A stretch of 20,461 nucleotides of DNA from Saprospiraceae bacterium UBA7328 (GTDB taxonomy: Bacteria; Bacteroidota; Bacteroidia; Chitinophagales; Saprospiraceae): NCBI GenBank assembly GCA_002471345.1, contig DKPS01000076.1:1-20461 (forward strand), read 5' to 3'. The notes below the pieces were generated by a model. It was not told where the DNA came from. It searched no databases and worked only from the letters and a program-made list of their open reading frames with translations. The first letter of the stretch is position 1. The number at the start of each line of letters is the position of its first letter. This document shows, piece after piece, positions 1-7,494 of this stretch. Position numbers and translations under genes: made by a program.

Positions 1-1
1 C

Positions 2-845
2 TTAAGAATAGCAAGGCTTCATATCCGCCTAATAGAACACAATAAAATAATTAATCGTCAATTGAAAATAAAGGGATATACTAAGTCTACACTAAAAAGA
101 TATGCATATTTTCTTGAATCCTTCTTTTATCTTTACACTCGTGCAGTCCATGAATTGAAAAAGGAAAATGTTATCCGTTTGTTAAATTATAAGTTGGCTA
201 AAAATTGTCTCACTCTTTTTAGAAAAAAGCTCTAATATTATTATTTGAGAAAGTTCTTCATAAACCCACCAATTATTTCCTAAATAATCAAAGAAAGCAG
301 AGCATAGACCTCCAATAGTTCTTCCACATAATGATATGAAAAGCATATTTAAAGTTTTCGGTAATCTAGGATATAAGTTGATTCTCAAAACATTATATGC
401 ACTTGGACTAAGAGTCCAATAGCTCTTTATTTAAATCTATAAGATTTAAATAAAGAAAGAAGGTGAGTTCATAAAAAATTGGCTAGGAAAATCACAAATC
501 GCATTTTAACTCTAACTGAATTGTTATTTATAGATTTTAGATAATGTTTTAAAACTTGCTCTCCTGTAGTAGAACTATTTGAATCTTGTAATGGTTTAGG
601 CACTTAACATTGTGCTGACAGTGAGCAAAAAAGTTTAAAAGAGCTTTTTTAAAATATGGTATAAATTATAAAGTTCTAACACATTCTTTACCTCATTCAT
701 ATGCAACACTTCTTATGGGTAAATAGACCTAAAAACATTTCAGACCCAATTAGAACATCAATCATGAAAAGTGCCCAAAATTTACTCTTATCAATCTTAT
801 GAAAATATTCTAATGACACCTTCATCATTAGAGTTTATATATTAG
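2..845 (+). pseudogene. decayed tyrosine recombinase (integrase), 5' end outside window
   Basis: No intact frame exists, but successive pieces of an XerC/D-like phage-type integrase can be read in the right order across all three forward frames. The N-terminal SAM-like core-binding domain is open from base 2 to the stop at 233-235 (LKIKGYTKSTLKRYAYFLES). The linker FEKVLHKPTNYFLNNQRK follows in a second frame at about 244-297. The start of the catalytic domain, with the box I arginine motif YALGLRV, is in a third frame at about 288-419. A KITNRILTLTELL stretch with several in-frame stops lies at about 479-670. The box II remnant HSLPHSYATLL is at about 682-717, and a C-terminal KIYSYQSYENI around the expected nucleophile tyrosine ends at the TAG at 843-845. 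The total span fits the roughly 290-residue family length. At least four frame changes and several stops, plus loss of the box II Arg (Pro instead) and its ATH histidine, show that the gene is dead. Confidence 0.82.
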
Positions 846-890
846 CAAATAAATTGAATGCCGTTTATACAGACTATATAATTAACAATA

Positions 891-2339
891 ATGAAAATTC
901 TACTAACAGGTTCAACTGGATATATAGGTAAAAGATTGCTTCCTGTATTAATTGAATTAGGGTATGAAGTAGTTTGTTGCGTACGAGATATTGAAAGATT
1001 CAATCCACCTAAGTCTCTAAGAAAAAATATCACAATACTAAAATTAGACTTATTAGATAAAGCATCCCTGGAAAACGTCCCTGAAGATATTGATGGTGCA
1101 TATTATTTGGTGCACTCTATGTCATCATCTGAGGACTATCAATCTTTGGAAGAGACTTCTGCAATAAACTTTAGAGAAGCATTAAAAAAAACAAAAGTAA
1201 AACATGTAATCTATCTAAGCGGTATTATTAACGAGAAGCAGCTTTCTAAGCATTTGAGCTCTAGAAAAAATGTTGAAATAGAACTCAGTAAGGGAGATTA
1301 TAATTTCACTACATTAAGAGCAGGGATTATTATAGGGTCTGGCAGTGCTTCTTTTGAAATCATAAGAGATTTAGTTGAAAAGCTTCCTGTTATGGTTACA
1401 CCAAAGTGGCTTCAAACAAAATGCCAACCTATTGGAATTACAAATGTTATTGAGTTTCTGTCCATGTCATTATTCAATCCAAAAACATTTGATCAAAACT
1501 TTGATATCGGTGGACCAGATGTGCTGTCATACAAAAACATGCTTTTAGGTTTTGGAAAAGTCCGAAATCTAAAACGTAAAATCTTCATTGTGCCAATAAT
1601 GACTCCCAAACTTTCTTCATACTGGCTATATTTCGTTACCTCCACTTCATATAAACTAGCAACTTCCCTCGTACATAGTATGAAAATAGAAGTGGTTTGT
1701 CGTGATAATCGTTTAAATACGATTCTTGGAATAAGCCCATTAAGTTATGAAGATTCATTAAAAAAGGCCTTTGATAAAATTGAAAACAATGAAATCATTT
1801 CCAGTTGGAAAGATGCTTATTCTAGCAGTGGATTAGATTTTAACATATCTGACTTTATTCAAGTACCATATTTTGGATGTTTTAAAGATAGCAGGACAAG
1901 GTTGATTGAAAATCGGAAAAGTTCTATTGAAAAAATATGGAGTATTGGTGGAAATACCGGGTGGTATTATGGCAATTGGTTGTGGAAAATTAGAGGATTT
2001 ATAGATAAGTTATTTGGAGGTGTTGGACTAAGAAGAGGACGGACTAACCCATCAATAATAAACGTTGGTGATTCGATAGACTTTTGGCGTGTATTATATT
2101 CTAATAAAAAAGAAGGACGCTTACTATTATTTGCAGAGATGAAACTACCTGGAGAAGCTTGGTTAGAATTTAAAATTGTTCACGATAAACTGATACAAAC
2201 TGCAACATTCAGACCTTTAGGACTAGCTGGCAGACTATATTGGTTTGCCGTATTTCCTTTTCATGGCTTTATCTTCAAAGGAATGTTAAAACGAATTACT
2301 GATCACAACAAAATGGAAAAGCAATTAAAAGCAGCTTAG
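891..2339 (+). CDS. SDR-family NAD(P)-binding oxidoreductase with C-terminal DUF2867 domain
   Basis: This 482-residue protein has an atypical short-chain dehydrogenase N-terminus. The nucleotide-binding motif GSTGYIG (residues 7-13) follows the first beta strand, and YLVHSMSSS and VIYLSGI mark later strands of the Rossmann fold. From about residue 335 a second domain matches DUF2867: W-SIGGNTGWYY, LW-IRGFIDKL, GGVGLRRGR, DFWRV and EMKLPGEAWLEF can all be read. Proteins of this two-part type are annotated as NAD-dependent epimerase or nucleoside-diphosphate-sugar epimerase, but no substrate is established, so none is claimed here. It is probably cytoplasmic. The ATG at 891 is the first residue of the Rossmann strand, so the start is secure; no Shine-Dalgarno sequence is visible. 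It lies 140 bp upstream of the BLUF-cyclase locus on the same strand and just after the dead integrase. DUF2867 SDRs are often found near photolyase or light-response genes (general knowledge), which makes the neighbour suggestive. Confidence 0.85.
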   Translation: MKILLTGSTGYIGKRLLPVLIELGYEVVCCVRDIERFNPPKSLRKNITILKLDLLDKASLENVPEDIDGAYYLVHSMSSSEDYQSLEETSAINFREALKKTKVKHVIYLSGIINEKQLSKHLSSRKNVEIELSKGDYNFTTLRAGIIIGSGSASFEIIRDLVEKLPVMVTPKWLQTKCQPIGITNVIEFLSMSLFNPKTFDQNFDIGGPDVLSYKNMLLGFGKVRNLKRKIFIVPIMTPKLSSYWLYFVTSTSYKLATSLVHSMKIEVVCRDNRLNTILGISPLSYEDSLKKAFDKIENNEIISSWKDAYSSSGLDFNISDFIQVPYFGCFKDSRTRLIENRKSSIEKIWSIGGNTGWYYGNWLWKIRGFIDKLFGGVGLRRGRTNPSIINVGDSIDFWRVLYSNKKEGRLLLFAEMKLPGEAWLEFKIVHDKLIQTATFRPLGLAGRLYWFAVFPFHGFIFKGMLKRITDHNKMEKQLKAA

Positions 2340-2439
2340 TCAAACCATTGATGTTCATTAGGAATAATATAATGAAAAATAACTAAGAAAATTCTGTTCT
2401 AGAGCAGGTTGAATTTATCAATTAAAGAAAAAACCAGGA

Positions 2440-2447
2440 GATATTTG
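2440..2447 (+). promoter_or_regulatory. weak candidate -7 box for the BLUF-cyclase locus
   Basis: GATATTTG differs by one base from the Bacteroidota -7 consensus TAnnTTTG and would place a transcription start near 2453, about 27 nt before the BLUF start at 2480. No good -33 TTG lies at the usual distance. The 140-bp gap after the SDR gene has no terminator-like hairpin, so read-through from that gene is equally possible. Confidence 0.25.
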
Positions 2448-2479
2448 ATTTATGCCTTTAGCAAACCTGAAAAGTAATT

Positions 2480-2749
2480 ATGAAGAGGATAACATATATA
2501 AGTAGAATTACCAACCCACTTTCGATTAAAGAGATTGAGACAATTGGGATGATTTCAACCAAAAATAACAAACAAGTTAATATTACTGGCTTGTTAGTAT
2601 TCTTTGAAAAACTGTTTTTTCAGATTATTGAAGGTGATGATGAAGAGGTTAATCGACTATATGTGAAAATCGGAAAAGACCCAAGACATGGTGATATTCT
2701 AAGGATAAAAACTGAACATGGAATAAATGAAAGACTTTTTCCTATATGA
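2480..2749 (+). CDS. BLUF blue-light sensor domain (N-terminal half of an interrupted photoactivated adenylyl cyclase)
   Basis: The 89 residues form an almost complete BLUF domain, a flavin-binding blue-light photoreceptor. The photocycle residues are present at family spacing: Tyr6 in ITYISR, Asn30 in the STKNNKQ segment, and Gln48 in FFQIIEGD. The spacings of 24 and 18 equal those of AppA Tyr21, Asn45 and Gln63. NITGLLVF, GDDEEV-RLY and KDPRHGDI are other BLUF signatures. The frame ends at TGA 2747-2749 directly after RLFPI, exactly where BLUF proteins continue with a Trp-x-Met motif. After one further codon (TCC) the same frame runs straight into a class III cyclase. The joined product would be about 338 residues and resembles Beggiatoa bPAC throughout as I remember it, including the linker MKTINL. 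Taken alone, the domain lacks its last beta strand. The start is chosen because MKRITYIS matches the conserved BLUF N-terminus. Confidence 0.9.
   Translation: MKRITYISRITNPLSIKEIETIGMISTKNNKQVNITGLLVFFEKLFFQIIEGDDEEVNRLYVKIGKDPRHGDILRIKTEHGINERLFPI
2747..2749 (+). other. in-frame TGA replacing the BLUF tryptophan codon
   Basis: The codons read CTT TTT CCT ATA TGA TCC ATG AAA. In BLUF proteins this position is the semi-conserved Trp of the F-P-x-W-x-M motif (AppA Trp104). One base change, TGG to TGA, explains the split, and the frame is unchanged on both sides. The next ATG, at 2753, is 3 nt past the stop, close enough for reinitiation by the terminating ribosome. Confidence 0.85.
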
Positions 2750-2752
2750 TCC

Positions 2753-3496
2753 ATGAAAACAATCAACCTTGATAATAATGTGGATGATTTGCTGCGTCCA
2801 ATTAAAATTTTACTTCAAACAGTTGTAGATTCTCATTCCATTGCAGAAAAATACACCCAACCAACTATTCGAAAGATATTGAATGAAGGCATAAACCCTC
2901 TAACTGTTGCACCAGTTCGAGTAGAAAGAGTAATCCTCTTTGCTGACATTGTTTCCTACACTGTCATAAGTGGAAAAATGCCAACAGAAGATATTCTGCT
3001 GATTTTAAATACTTATTTTGAGATTTGTAGTCGGATCATTTTTAAAAACGGTGGGGAGGTTAACAAATTTATTGGTGATGGATTAATGGCATATTTTGAT
3101 GTTAGCCTGGCGGATAATGCTATACATGCATGTCTAAAAATCTTGGAAGAATTACAAATTTTACACCAGAATTCCTTAGAGAACTCACCTCTACAGTTAC
3201 TTCATTCTGGATTTGGGCTTGCTCAGGGATCCGTAATTGAAGGGAATATGGGGTCTAACTATAAAACAGACTATACAATTATTGGCGATGCTGTGAATAT
3301 TGCATCTAGATTAGAAGGAGTGACTCGGGAAGTCAATCGTTCATTGGTTTTTTCAGAGTCTCTTAAACAGAGCACTAAAAAACCTTGGCCTTTCATAAAC
3401 CTTGGAAAATTAAACCTTAAAGGAAAAAAATATGAAAGTGAAGTTAATTCCATTGGCCATGAACTTGTCAATAACTTAAGAGGACCCATATCATAG
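2753..3496 (+). CDS. class III adenylyl cyclase catalytic domain (C-terminal half of interrupted BLUF-cyclase)
   Basis: This 247-residue frame converts ATP to cyclic AMP if it folds on its own. Residues 1-58 correspond to the linker helices of BLUF-cyclases (MKTINLDNN, INPLTVAPVRVE). The catalytic domain follows with every key residue in place: metal-binding Asp65 (ILFADI) and Asp109 (KFIGDG), adenine-selecting Lys105 and Thr175, and transition-state Asn182 and Arg186 (GDAVNIASRLEG). The Lys-Thr pair predicts ATP rather than GTP. Metal-metal and Lys-Thr spacings (44 and 70) match bPAC. The proposed ATG is the Met of the BLUF W-x-M motif, so the frame probably did not arise as a separate gene. 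No other stop or frameshift is seen, so the lesion is recent, tolerated or read through. A free cyclase of this kind might have light-independent activity. It converges with the MDR oxidoreductase downstream. Confidence 0.9.
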   Translation: MKTINLDNNVDDLLRPIKILLQTVVDSHSIAEKYTQPTIRKILNEGINPLTVAPVRVERVILFADIVSYTVISGKMPTEDILLILNTYFEICSRIIFKNGGEVNKFIGDGLMAYFDVSLADNAIHACLKILEELQILHQNSLENSPLQLLHSGFGLAQGSVIEGNMGSNYKTDYTIIGDAVNIASRLEGVTREVNRSLVFSESLKQSTKKPWPFINLGKLNLKGKKYESEVNSIGHELVNNLRGPIS

Positions 3497-3623
3497 GTGT
3501 ACTTAATTTAAAAAAGAGAGTAATATGAAACCCATTATATAAAATGAGGTACTTCACTAGCTGAAATCATTCTAATGTTGATTAAGTCCTTTTTATAAGC
3601 ATTACGGATAAAAGTTCTAATTT

Positions 3624-4736
3624 TTAAGAGAGTTGTGGCTTCACAAGATACTTCTTTCCACTACCAGCCTTGACATACTCTAAAATATGATCAGGTTCAC
3701 ATACCTGTTCTAAAGAAATCGATTTATGAAAATTACTCTTAAAGGTTGTATGTATCTCATCTGCTACTCTTTTTTGCATGGTCATAAATCCTTCTACACC
3801 TAATTTTTGGATGATGGGAGACACTAACCAGCCACCAATATTCCAATACAAACCAAAAGATCTACTAAACGTCGTTGGTGCTTGATTTAGACTGCCATAG
3901 ATATAGATCTGCTTGAGCGTAGTGGTACCATATACACTGTAGTTATCAGCTTTGCTAGCTAAAGCTTTTTCCATAGCATCCAAAATCTGTCCTGCCATAT
4001 CTCCACCTCCTATACATTCAAAAGCCAAAGTTGCCCCTGTTACAGTGATTGCATCGATGAGCTTTGCTTTGAAATCATTATCACTAGAGTTCAGAATATA
4101 TTCTCCACCAATGGACTTTAATAAGTCAACTTGTTCTTTTTTCCTCACAATATTTATGAGAGGTATTCCATCTGCTTTACACACTTTGAGGAGCATTTGT
4201 CCTAGATTTGAAGCTGCTGCTGTATTAATGATAGCAGTATGATTTTCCATTTTCATAGTGGCCACCATGCCCAAGGCCGTATATGGATTCACGCAACTTG
4301 CAGCTGCTTGCTCAGGAGTAGTTCCTTCATTCATCACCATACATGATTGACCGGGAACACATCGATATTTGGCAAAACAGTTTGCTCCAAAAAGAGATAC
4401 CACTTTCCCCTTAAGGTGCTGCATATCGCTCCCCGCTTCTACAACTATCCCTGATCCTTCATTTCCACTAGGTAGAGGTTTGTCCCATCTTCCTTTCATA
4501 TGATTAACAATACCTTCTGGATATTTTATAACCTTTGGATCAGTAGTAGTGCCTATAAGATCTATTGAAATCATATTAGAAAGCCCAAAAAGAACTCCTA
4601 CATCAGAAGGATTTATAGGAGCAGCATGAATTTCGACAACTACTTCATGAGCAGCAGGTGAAGGAATCGAAGTCTCAATTACACCTAATGTCAATGTTCC
4701 TTCTTTACTAAGCGTTGATCTAATTTCTTTATTCAT
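3624..4736 (-). CDS. zinc-less MDR-family oxidoreductase (quinone/enoyl reductase-like)
   Basis: A medium-chain dehydrogenase/reductase of about 370 residues. The GroES-like N-terminal domain shows VVVEIHAAPINPSDVGVLFG and GNEGSGIVVEAG. The cofactor domain shows AAASCVNPYTALGM followed by INTAAASNLGQMLLKVCKADG, which stands where the NAD(P)H-binding glycine-rich loop of this family lies. The usual catalytic and structural zinc cysteines are missing, which points to the quinone oxidoreductase/enoyl reductase branch rather than a zinc alcohol dehydrogenase. The substrate is unknown. The ATG at 4736 (MNKEIRSTLSKEGTLTL) is preferred because it starts at the first conserved strand; an upstream ATG at 4805 would add 23 residues that look unlike the family. 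It follows obgE on the same strand after a 120-bp gap, so it may have its own promoter. Confidence 0.82.
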   Translation of the reverse strand: MNKEIRSTLSKEGTLTLGVIETSIPSPAAHEVVVEIHAAPINPSDVGVLFGLSNMISIDLIGTTTDPKVIKYPEGIVNHMKGRWDKPLPSGNEGSGIVVEAGSDMQHLKGKVVSLFGANCFAKYRCVPGQSCMVMNEGTTPEQAAASCVNPYTALGMVATMKMENHTAIINTAAASNLGQMLLKVCKADGIPLINIVRKKEQVDLLKSIGGEYILNSSDNDFKAKLIDAITVTGATLAFECIGGGDMAGQILDAMEKALASKADNYSVYGTTTLKQIYIYGSLNQAPTTFSRSFGLYWNIGGWLVSPIIQKLGVEGFMTMQKRVADEIHTTFKSNFHKSISLEQVCEPDHILEYVKAGSGKKYLVKPQLS

Positions 4737-4856
4737 ATTTTCATTTCTAATAGTGAGGCCTGAAAGTACAATATTGTTGTCGCTAACACAGCTGTACCGC
4801 TTCACAGAATTTTGTAGGAAGAAAATTTTTTAGCCTTGAGCTTTAGATACAATCAT

Positions 4857-5849
4857 TTAGTCATTGATTAACTTCCATAGCATATCCTTCAACTGAATAA
4901 TATTATGCTGAATCGCAGAAGAGAAAAAGATAAACGGTACACCTTGTGGAAGGTCTGTGGAGATCATCTCTTTAAGTTCTTCATCTATAAGATCATATTT
5001 GGAGATTCCTAGTAGTCTAGGTTTGTCAAGTAGCTCTGGATTGTACATTTTCAGTTCGTTGACAAGAGTCTCATATTCCTTTTTGATATCATCAGAATCT
5101 GCTGGCACGACAAAAAGAAGGGCAGCATTTCGTTCTATATGTCTAAGGAACCTTATTCCCAGACCTTTACCTAAATGTGCATCCTCTATAATACCTGGTA
5201 TGTCGGCCATTACGAAAGATCGACTGTTTCTATATGATACAATTCCCAGATTAGGCTTCAGTGTAGTGAAGGCATAGTTAGCAATTTTAGGTTTTGCTGC
5301 CGTTACTGCAGAAAGTAAGGTAGACTTTCCAGCATTCGGAAACCCTACAAGTCCTACATCAGCAAGAACCTTTAATTCTAGAATTTTCCATTCCTCTTGG
5401 CCATCTTCTCCGGGTTGGGCATATCTGGGAGATTGATTTGTTGGTGATTTAAAATGAACATTTCCTCTTCCTCCTCTCCCTCCTTTAAGTCCTACATAGA
5501 TTTGATCATGTTCAGTGATTTCAATTAAGGTCTCTCCTGTTTCTACATCTTTGACTACAGTTCCCAGAGGCACCTCAAGAATTACATCTTCTCCATCTGC
5601 TCCTGTTTTTCTAGAAGCACTTCCTACTTCAGCATTACTTGCTATTACATGTTTTCTGTATTTGAGATGTAAAAGGGTCCACAATTGCTCATTACCTTTT
5701 AAGATAATGCTCCCTCCATTACCACCATCACCGCCATCGGGGCCTCCTCTTGGGTTAAGTCTATCTCGAAAAAAATGAGTTGAGCCTGCTCCCCCCTTTC
5801 CTGATCGAAAGCATATTTTGACGTAGTCTACAAAATTCTGTTCTGCCAC
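4857..5849 (-). CDS. obgE: Obg-family GTPase, ribosome assembly
   Basis: Obg/CgtA is an essential GTPase that binds the large ribosomal subunit late in assembly and links it to stress and (p)ppGpp levels. The glycine-rich Obg fold fills residues 1-158 ([46 protein letters not shown]). The G domain follows with G1 GFPNAGKST (169-177), switch Thr196 in [12 protein letters not shown]3 DIPGI (216-220) and G5 SSA (310-312). G4 reads SKYD (283-286) rather than NKxD, a substitution I believe is usual in Bacteroidota. At 330 residues it stops after the G domain and lacks the optional C-terminal OCT domain. It is third in the L25-adk-obgE operon, 29 bp after adk. Confidence 0.97.
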   Translation of the reverse strand: MAEQNFVDYVKICFRSGKGGAGSTHFFRDRLNPRGGPDGGDGGNGGSIILKGNEQLWTLLHLKYRKHVIASNAEVGSASRKTGADGEDVILEVPLGTVVKDVETGETLIEITEHDQIYVGLKGGRGGRGNVHFKSPTNQSPRYAQPGEDGQEEWKILELKVLADVGLVGFPNAGKSTLLSAVTAAKPKIANYAFTTLKPNLGIVSYRNSRSFVMADIPGIIEDAHLGKGLGIRFLRHIERNAALLFVVPADSDDIKKEYETLVNELKMYNPELLDKPRLLGISKYDLIDEELKEMISTDLPQGVPFIFFSSAIQHNIIQLKDMLWKLIND

Positions 5850-5878
5850 CTTATTGGTATATGATCTAGTATATGATA

Positions 5879-6502
5879 CTAGAAGAACGTGCTTATGAGA
5901 TTGTTAAGTCTAGAATTAATCTCTTCAATTGAACCTTTTCCAGGAATGGTTTGAGCCAAGTTTATTTCGTTATAAAAGGTATACACCGGAGCAGTCTCTT
6001 CATTATATACGTCAAGTCTATTTCTTATCACACTTTCATTCGCATCATCTGCTCTACCTGAAAGTTTTCCTCTATCTAAAAGTCTAGTGACTAACTCTTC
6101 ATTGTCCACATCAAGTGCGATCAGAGCTGTAACACTCTGACCCATTGTTAATAACAAATTCTTGAGTGCATTTGCTTGTGGAATAGTACGTGGAAAACCA
6201 TCGAAAATAAATCCATTGACATCCGGAAATTGAACAATCTTGTTCTTCAACATTCCAATAGTCACTTCATCTGGAACTAGTTGTCCCTTGTCCATGTAAG
6301 TTCTCGCTTTTTGACCTAGAGGAGTATTGTTACCTAATTCGTATCTGAAGAGATCACCAGTAGATATTTGAATCAGACCAAATTTATCTTCTAATTTTTT
6401 AGCTTGAGTACCTTTGCCACTACCTGGAGGGCCGAAAAGTATAAGGTTTACTTTTTTACTCTTCTTTTTGATACCAAAAAATTCTAAGATAGACTGTAAC
6501 AT
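5879..6502 (-). CDS. adk: adenylate kinase
   Basis: It interconverts ATP + AMP and 2 ADP in the cytoplasm. The P-loop GPPGSGKGT is at residues 24-32, the AMP-site STGD at 47-50 and DGFPRT at 101-106. The lid is the short type ([10 protein letters not shown]) with no zinc cysteines. At 207 residues it is slightly longer than the short-lid family because of a basic 17-residue extension ([17 protein letters not shown]) before the first strand. No ATG, GTG or TTG occurs at the usual start, so the extension must be translated; its function is unknown. It lies 24 bp after the L25 gene and 29 bp before obgE, consistent with one transcript. Confidence 0.97.
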   Translation of the reverse strand: MLQSILEFFGIKKKSKKVNLILFGPPGSGKGTQAKKLEDKFGLIQISTGDLFRYELGNNTPLGQKARTYMDKGQLVPDEVTIGMLKNKIVQFPDVNGFIFDGFPRTIPQANALKNLLLTMGQSVTALIALDVDNEELVTRLLDRGKLSGRADDANESVIRNRLDVYNEETAPVYTFYNEINLAQTIPGKGSIEEINSRLNNLISTFF

Positions 6503-6526
6503 GAGTGATCAGTTTGTGTATTCTGA

Positions 6527-7156
6527 TTACTCAGCAGCTGCAGTTTCTTCTGTTGCCCCTTCTTCAGTTCCTTCAGCTTCATCTCCTTCTTCGCCATCAT
6601 CCAATTTAGCTGCTCTTGGTACTTCTACAAGTGCTACAGGAGTAGATGGAGTATTCATTATCTGAATATTTTCAGGAACTTCAAGGTCTCTGATTCTGAG
6701 AGAACTTCCTAACTCCATTTGAGAAATATCACCTTCTATTCTGTCGACAAGATATTCTGGAACAGTCTTGAGATTTACTCTTCTCAATGTCTGTGTTAGT
6801 TTTCCTCCGGTCTTAACTCCGGGAGAAACTCCTTTGAATACAACAGGGACATTACATTGTATAGGATGGCCATCGATTAATTTCAAAAAGTCAATATGCA
6901 CAACTTTGTCAGAAACAGGATGAAACTGAATATCCTTAACTATAGCCCTATGTGAAGCACCATCAATTTCCACTTCTGCAAGTTTGAAATCTGCTGTGTA
7001 TATAAGAGGCTTTAAATCTTTAGGAGATACAACTACATGTTCAATTCCTTCCTTGGAGTATACCACTGCAGGTACCATACCTGTCTTTCTGATATCTTTG
7101 CTTGCTTTTTTACCAAAAGCATCTCTTTTTTGAGCTTTGATAGCTACTGTTTGCAT
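6527..7156 (-). CDS. rplY: 50S ribosomal protein L25 / general stress protein Ctc
   Basis: L25 binds 5S rRNA in the large subunit. The 209 residues show the two-domain TL5/CTC form. The 5S-binding domain is about 1-95 (QKRDAFGKKASKDIRKTGMV-PAVVYS, IQFHPVSDKVVHIDFL). A second beta-rich domain spans about 96-185 (GVSPGVKTGGKLTQTLRRV, IRDLEVPENIQI). A strongly acidic, Ala/Glu-rich tail (DDGEEGDEAEGTEEGATEE) closes the protein, as is common for bacterial long forms. It is the first gene of the adk-obgE operon. A perfect -7 box lies 35-42 bp upstream of the start, giving a short leader of about 28 nt. Confidence 0.96.
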   Translation of the reverse strand: MQTVAIKAQKRDAFGKKASKDIRKTGMVPAVVYSKEGIEHVVVSPKDLKPLIYTADFKLAEVEIDGASHRAIVKDIQFHPVSDKVVHIDFLKLIDGHPIQCNVPVVFKGVSPGVKTGGKLTQTLRRVNLKTVPEYLVDRIEGDISQMELGSSLRIRDLEVPENIQIMNTPSTPVALVEVPRAAKLDDGEEGDEAEGTEEGATEETAAAE

Positions 7157-7190
7157 GACTTTATTTTAATACTATTAGCCAAAAGGAGTG

Positions 7191-7198
7191 CAAAGATA
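7191..7198 (-). promoter_or_regulatory. Bacteroidota -7 promoter box for the rplY-adk-obgE operon
   Basis: Read on the minus strand this is TATCTTTG, a perfect match to TAnnTTTG, followed by C. A T-rich stretch about 19-20 nt upstream could act as a weak -33 element. It predicts a transcription start near 7184. The box lies downstream of the minus-strand terminator at 7232-7258, so that hairpin is not part of the rplY leader. Confidence 0.7.
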
Positions 7199-7231
7199 CT
7201 ATTACTCCGCCTATAAAAAAAGACCTTAATC

Positions 7232-7258
7232 AAAAAAAGGCCTTGTCTTTACAAGGCC
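7232..7258 (-). terminator. intrinsic terminator, minus-strand orientation, with no gene upstream
   Basis: Arms GGCCTTGT and ACAAGGCC pair perfectly (8 bp) around a 4-nt loop. On the minus strand the hairpin is followed by seven T residues (the A run at 7232-7238). It would end a leftward transcript arising between 7259 and about 7494, where no protein gene exists. There is no T tract on the plus strand. Confidence 0.7.
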
Positions 7259-7494
7259 CTATGAAATAACGCTGAATTAAAAATCGAGATCAAGCAATTA
7301 ATCTCACAGGGGAAGACGAAATTTACAGTGCAAATGTTGGCATATTAACACATTTTAATGCTCGATTAACAAAACAATAATCATAATCACTAAAAGGCTC
7401 ACATTTTTATGATAGAGACTTTCGATCCTATTTATATTGCTACTCTTATTCAGAATACAATCTTTCAAATAATTGAACTAAAAAAATGGTCTAA
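7259..7494. other. intergenic region; possible source of a leftward small RNA
   Basis: Nothing here codes convincingly on either strand, and no tRNA-like fold was found. The only hint of function is the leftward terminator at its left edge. On the minus strand AACATTTG (about 7338-7345) is one base off the -7 consensus but lacks a well-placed -33. The upstream control region of the DUF1080 gene must also lie here, but I see no perfect TAnnTTTG on the plus strand. Confidence 0.4.

Noticed and set aside
182..388. Minus-strand open frame of 68 residues
   Set aside because: It is antisense to the integrase remnant, whose plus-strand pieces explain the same bases; the encoded protein matches nothing I recognise.
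842..1033. Minus-strand open frame overlapping the start of the SDR gene
   Set aside because: It is antisense to the conserved Rossmann N-terminus and has no recognisable domain.
2452..2505. Short 17-codon frame (MPLANLKSNYEE...) overlapping the BLUF start, with AGGAG 12 nt upstream
   Set aside because: It could be a leader peptide, but Shine-Dalgarno sequences are rarely decisive in this phylum, and the frame may lie right at the predicted transcription start; support is too weak.
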